Assembly: GCA_900772495.1 (NCBI GenBank)
Contig: CAAHEJ010000044.1
Location: forward strand, 1-13,938
DNA: 13,938 bases
Source of the DNA: an uncultured Campylobacter sp.
Lineage (GTDB): Bacteria > Campylobacterota > Campylobacteria > Campylobacterales > Campylobacteraceae
Reading direction: 5' to 3'
The translations under genes were made by a program, and so were the position numbers. Below are positions 13,360 to 13,938 of this stretch, one piece after another. The stretch's first letter is position 1; each line of letters starts with the position of its first letter. The notes beneath the pieces are model-generated. The model saw only the letters and a list, made by a program, of their open reading frames with translations. It ran no database searches and was not told where the DNA came from.

Positions 13360-13839
13360 TTAATTTTCCAAACCACCCTTCATCATCGCTTCCATATCCA
13401 CAAACAAATTCGGGTGTTGCCTTTTAACCTCGCTCATTAGTTTATCTAAATCGATATTCATCTCCACAAGCCCGTTTTTACCTTGCTTTTTTATCTCATC
13501 CATCGCCACTATCCACGCGTCATTAAAATCAATAGGGATTTGCTGATAAATCGCTTTTTCAAGTTTTAGCTCAAAATTCTCTTTTTGCAGCTCTTTCAAG
13601 CCCTCCAACATATTTTTTAGGCTCGCTATGGAGATAAGCGTGTGAATTTTGTCGTTTTCATCGACTACAAACCACGGCTCAGGCGCGCCAAAGTGTCCGC
13701 TTTTAAGGCTTAGCACCTTTTGGTTGTCTGTGCTGGATACGATTTCAAGCACGGTTTGCTCGTCCTTTTTTATGCCAAGCGACCCCGCAAACTCGTTGAT
13801 TTTGTCCATAGAGCGACTTGAATTTGGTAAATTTTTCAC
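13360..13839 (-). CDS. DUF2603/UPF0763 family protein
   Basis: This soluble protein of 159 residues and unknown function belongs to a family restricted, as far as known, to Campylobacterota. Family landmarks include LSLKSGHFG, PWFVVDENDKIHTLISIASLKN, and a central ENFELKLEKAIYQQIPIDFNDAWIVAMDEIKK segment. A helical stretch at about 75-100 may be a short coiled coil. GTG 13839 is taken as the start: AAGGA lies 7 bases upstream. An ATG at 13843 also lies behind this site, but in another frame it opens only about 32 codons. A TATAAT -10 box is at 13873-13878. Its function cannot be inferred from the neighbouring hemN. Confidence 0.85.
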   Translation of the reverse strand: MKNLPNSSRSMDKINEFAGSLGIKKDEQTVLEIVSSTDNQKVLSLKSGHFGAPEPWFVVDENDKIHTLISIASLKNMLEGLKELQKENFELKLEKAIYQQIPIDFNDAWIVAMDEIKKQGKNGLVEMNIDLDKLMSEVKRQHPNLFVDMEAMMKGGLEN

Positions 13840-13872
13840 CCATTTTTCCTTGTTTTGTCAAAAATTTGCCAC

Positions 13873-13878
13873 ATTATA
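13873..13878 (-). promoter_or_regulatory. -10 box of the DUF2603 gene
   Basis: The minus strand reads TATAAT, 34 bases upstream of the GTG start, predicting a leader of about 26 nt. No -35 is evident. Confidence 0.5.
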
Positions 13879-13938
13879 ACACTTTTTCGTTTGCGTAAGG
13901 TTAAATTTGTAAGATTTTTAAGCCTTTTTTCTCTTTTG

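Overview
The window looks like chromosomal DNA of a Campylobacter-type bacterium (Campylobacterota). The supporting signs are two small proteins typical of that group (a DUF2603/UPF0763 protein and a DUF2325 protein), AT-rich spacers full of AAATTTAG-like words, promoters with a strong TATAAT -10 and usually no clear -35, AAGGA-type ribosome binding sites, and CCA-encoding tRNA genes. The species cannot be named from the sequence alone.

Layout, left to right. 61-1644 (+): an AT-rich multi-pass GT39-like membrane glycosyltransferase, probably the end of a surface-sugar locus lying to the left, followed by a small terminator. 1874-2524 (+): a HAD phosphatase of the phosphoglycolate phosphatase type, with a -10 box so close to its ATG that the mRNA may be leaderless. 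2708-4096 (-): a DctA-like C4-dicarboxylate symporter, convergent with the HAD gene and probably starting at TTG. 4446-8481 (-): a self-contained two-gene operon, with its own promoter (8515-8520) and a strong terminator (4362-4388), encoding two large multihaem cytochromes. 8482-9089: a 608-base gene-free stretch with several inverted repeats and a possible small RNA. 9090-9407 (-): a DUF2325 protein. 9595-10276 (+): five tRNA genes (Pro-UGG, His-GUG, Arg-UCG, Arg-UCU, Leu-UAG) behind one near-consensus sigma-70 promoter. 10419-13077 (-): hemN and, one base after its stop, a GlcF/LutA-like iron-sulfur protein. 13360-13839 (-): the DUF2603/UPF0763 protein. The 282 bases between that gene and hemN hold no supported gene.

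The most interesting part is the cytochrome operon. The first gene encodes an exported octahaem cytochrome with seven CX2CH sites and one CX17CH site, the hallmark of MccA-type haem-copper sulfite reductases. In the described Wolinella mcc system the partners are a peptidyl-prolyl isomerase (MccB) and an MccCD iron-sulfur/NrfD-type quinol dehydrogenase. Here the only co-transcribed partner is one large protein: a signal peptide, a rhodanese-like domain lacking its catalytic cysteine, six CX2CH haem c sites, and a C-terminal FdnI-type cytochrome b membrane domain. The inferred pathway is menaquinol to haem b to six haem c to the octahaem reductase in the periplasm. This would be a different way of wiring an MccA-type enzyme to the quinone pool. 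The pathway, the substrate and the novelty are inferences; the gene order, haem motifs and operon boundaries are seen directly.
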